Shown here piece after piece: positions 24,795 through 25,067 of a DNA stretch of 25,067 nt. The translations under genes and the position numbers were made by a program. The notes below the pieces were generated by a model. That model was not told where the DNA came from and ran no database searches. It saw only the letters and a list, made by a program, of their open reading frames with translations. Source of the stretch: Physcocola sp002396385 (lineage in GTDB: Bacteria > Bacteroidota > Bacteroidia > Bacteroidales > Paludibacteraceae); NCBI GenBank assembly GCA_946535435.1, contig CAMNDM010000050.1, forward strand, positions 1-25,067, written 5' to 3'. Each line of letters begins with the position of its first letter. The first letter of the stretch is position 1.

Positions 24795-25064
24795 GATAAT
24801 TCCATCGCCATCATCTTTCACAATTACCTTGATAATGTTATCAAATGTATTCTCGCATATAGTGTTTACTCTAACCTCTTTGGCATGGACATCGTAACCA
24901 TTCCAAATATACTCAGCAGTGGCCCGTTGTGGTGTATACTTATGTCCGAGTTGGTGATGAAAGTCTTCCTGCCACAGCAGAACAGATGGTTCGCTTGGTG
25001 CTGAAAGGTTCCAATAAAACTTTTGATTCCCTTCACACAGACTATAAAGCAGAGGACTATTCCT
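24795..25064 (-). pseudogene. GHKL (Bergerat-fold) ATPase N-terminal fragment
   Basis: On the minus strand the frame after a TAA at 25065-25067 reads NSPLLYSLCEGNQKFYWNLS, then LGHKYTPQRATAEYIWNGYD, VHAKEVRV and IIKVIVKDDGDGI. The N-box (E at 24912-24914, N at 24900-24902, then D and A) and the G1 box DDGDGI 33 residues later match the spacing in Hsp90/MutL/kinase-type ATPases. The similarity stops at about 24798 and the frame runs on into the AAA remnant out of frame. There is no ATG upstream and the frame is closed at the window edge, so the fragment is broken at both ends. The full protein may have been a GHKL ATP-binding protein of the kind found near defence or DNA-repair genes, but that is inference. 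Confidence 0.6.
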
Positions 25065-25067
25065 TTA

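Noticed and set aside
24771..25004. 77-aa plus-strand frame starting MNRLPSFMDNS
   Set aside because: Antisense to the GHKL and AAA remnants and without recognisable features.
24885..25067. Plus-strand frame reading WPVVVYTYVRVGDESLPATAEQ at the right edge
   Set aside because: It looks protein-like but is exactly antisense to the stretch with properly spaced GHKL N-box and G1-box motifs. Remains ambiguous without the sequence to the right.
1..25067. CRISPR arrays, rRNA, tRNA, reverse transcriptase or transposase genes
   Set aside because: Looked for on both strands by eye; no repeat-spacer pattern, tRNA cloverleaf, YxDD reverse transcriptase motif or DDE transposase was seen.

Overview
The window looks like a chromosomal stretch from a Bacteroidales gut or oral bacterium, most likely Prevotellaceae-like. 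The evidence is several promoters of the TAnnTTTG type, lipoproteins whose lipidated Cys is followed by a run of Asp, a giant secreted protein ending in a type IX secretion (T9SS) sorting domain, a GH51 arabinofuranosidase, FISUMP/C-type-lectin-like and BspA-like LRR proteins, and remnants of Rpn and AAA-ATPase families common in this order. The species cannot be fixed from the sequence alone. I see no rRNA, tRNA or CRISPR array.

Layout. 1-284: the C-terminal end of an Rpn/PD-(D/E)XK transposase-like nuclease with a 12-bp tandem repeat. 485-2415 (minus): a translesion polymerase of the UvrX/YqjW type followed by a YolD-like partner. 2568-3536 (plus): a protein with S1/P1-nuclease or zinc phospholipase C metal ligands, transcribed divergently from the polymerase. 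3551-6175 (minus): penicillin-binding protein 1A. 6385-8217 (minus): three tandem, diverged copies of a small Cys-rich lipoprotein of unknown function, closed by a strong terminator. 8395-10356 (minus): secreted GH51 alpha-L-arabinofuranosidase.

10491-12437 is the most unusual part. A ~1.95-kb block carries its own consensus promoter, a structured leader RNA ending in a GNRA-capped hairpin and T6, a small secreted protein, a FISUMP/C-type-lectin-like protein, GC-rich hairpins and a coding remnant. The block is bounded by 25/26-bp near-perfect inverted repeats that start with GGG and abut a 7-bp direct repeat (TAAAAAA). It has no transposase, so it reads as a non-autonomous mobile cargo cassette. 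The last ~45 codons of the lectin-like protein have the pattern expected of a diversity-generating-retroelement variable region: putatively variable positions are nearly all xxC codons reachable from AAC, set between invariant Y, W, R and GQSVRAV positions. No reverse transcriptase or template repeat is present here.

12765-22889 (plus): a 3214-aa T9SS cell-surface protein with three LamG domains nested inside other beta-sandwich domains, followed 9 bp later by a 156-aa lipoprotein that shares a ~110-residue module with it. The pair ends at a textbook terminator. They probably form one surface assembly that binds glycans or host proteins.

23000-25067 is a decay zone: a BspA-like LRR gene broken by three frameshifts (one in a G7 run), a C-terminal fragment of an AAA-ATPase, and an N-terminal fragment of a GHKL (Bergerat-fold) ATPase joined to it out of frame.
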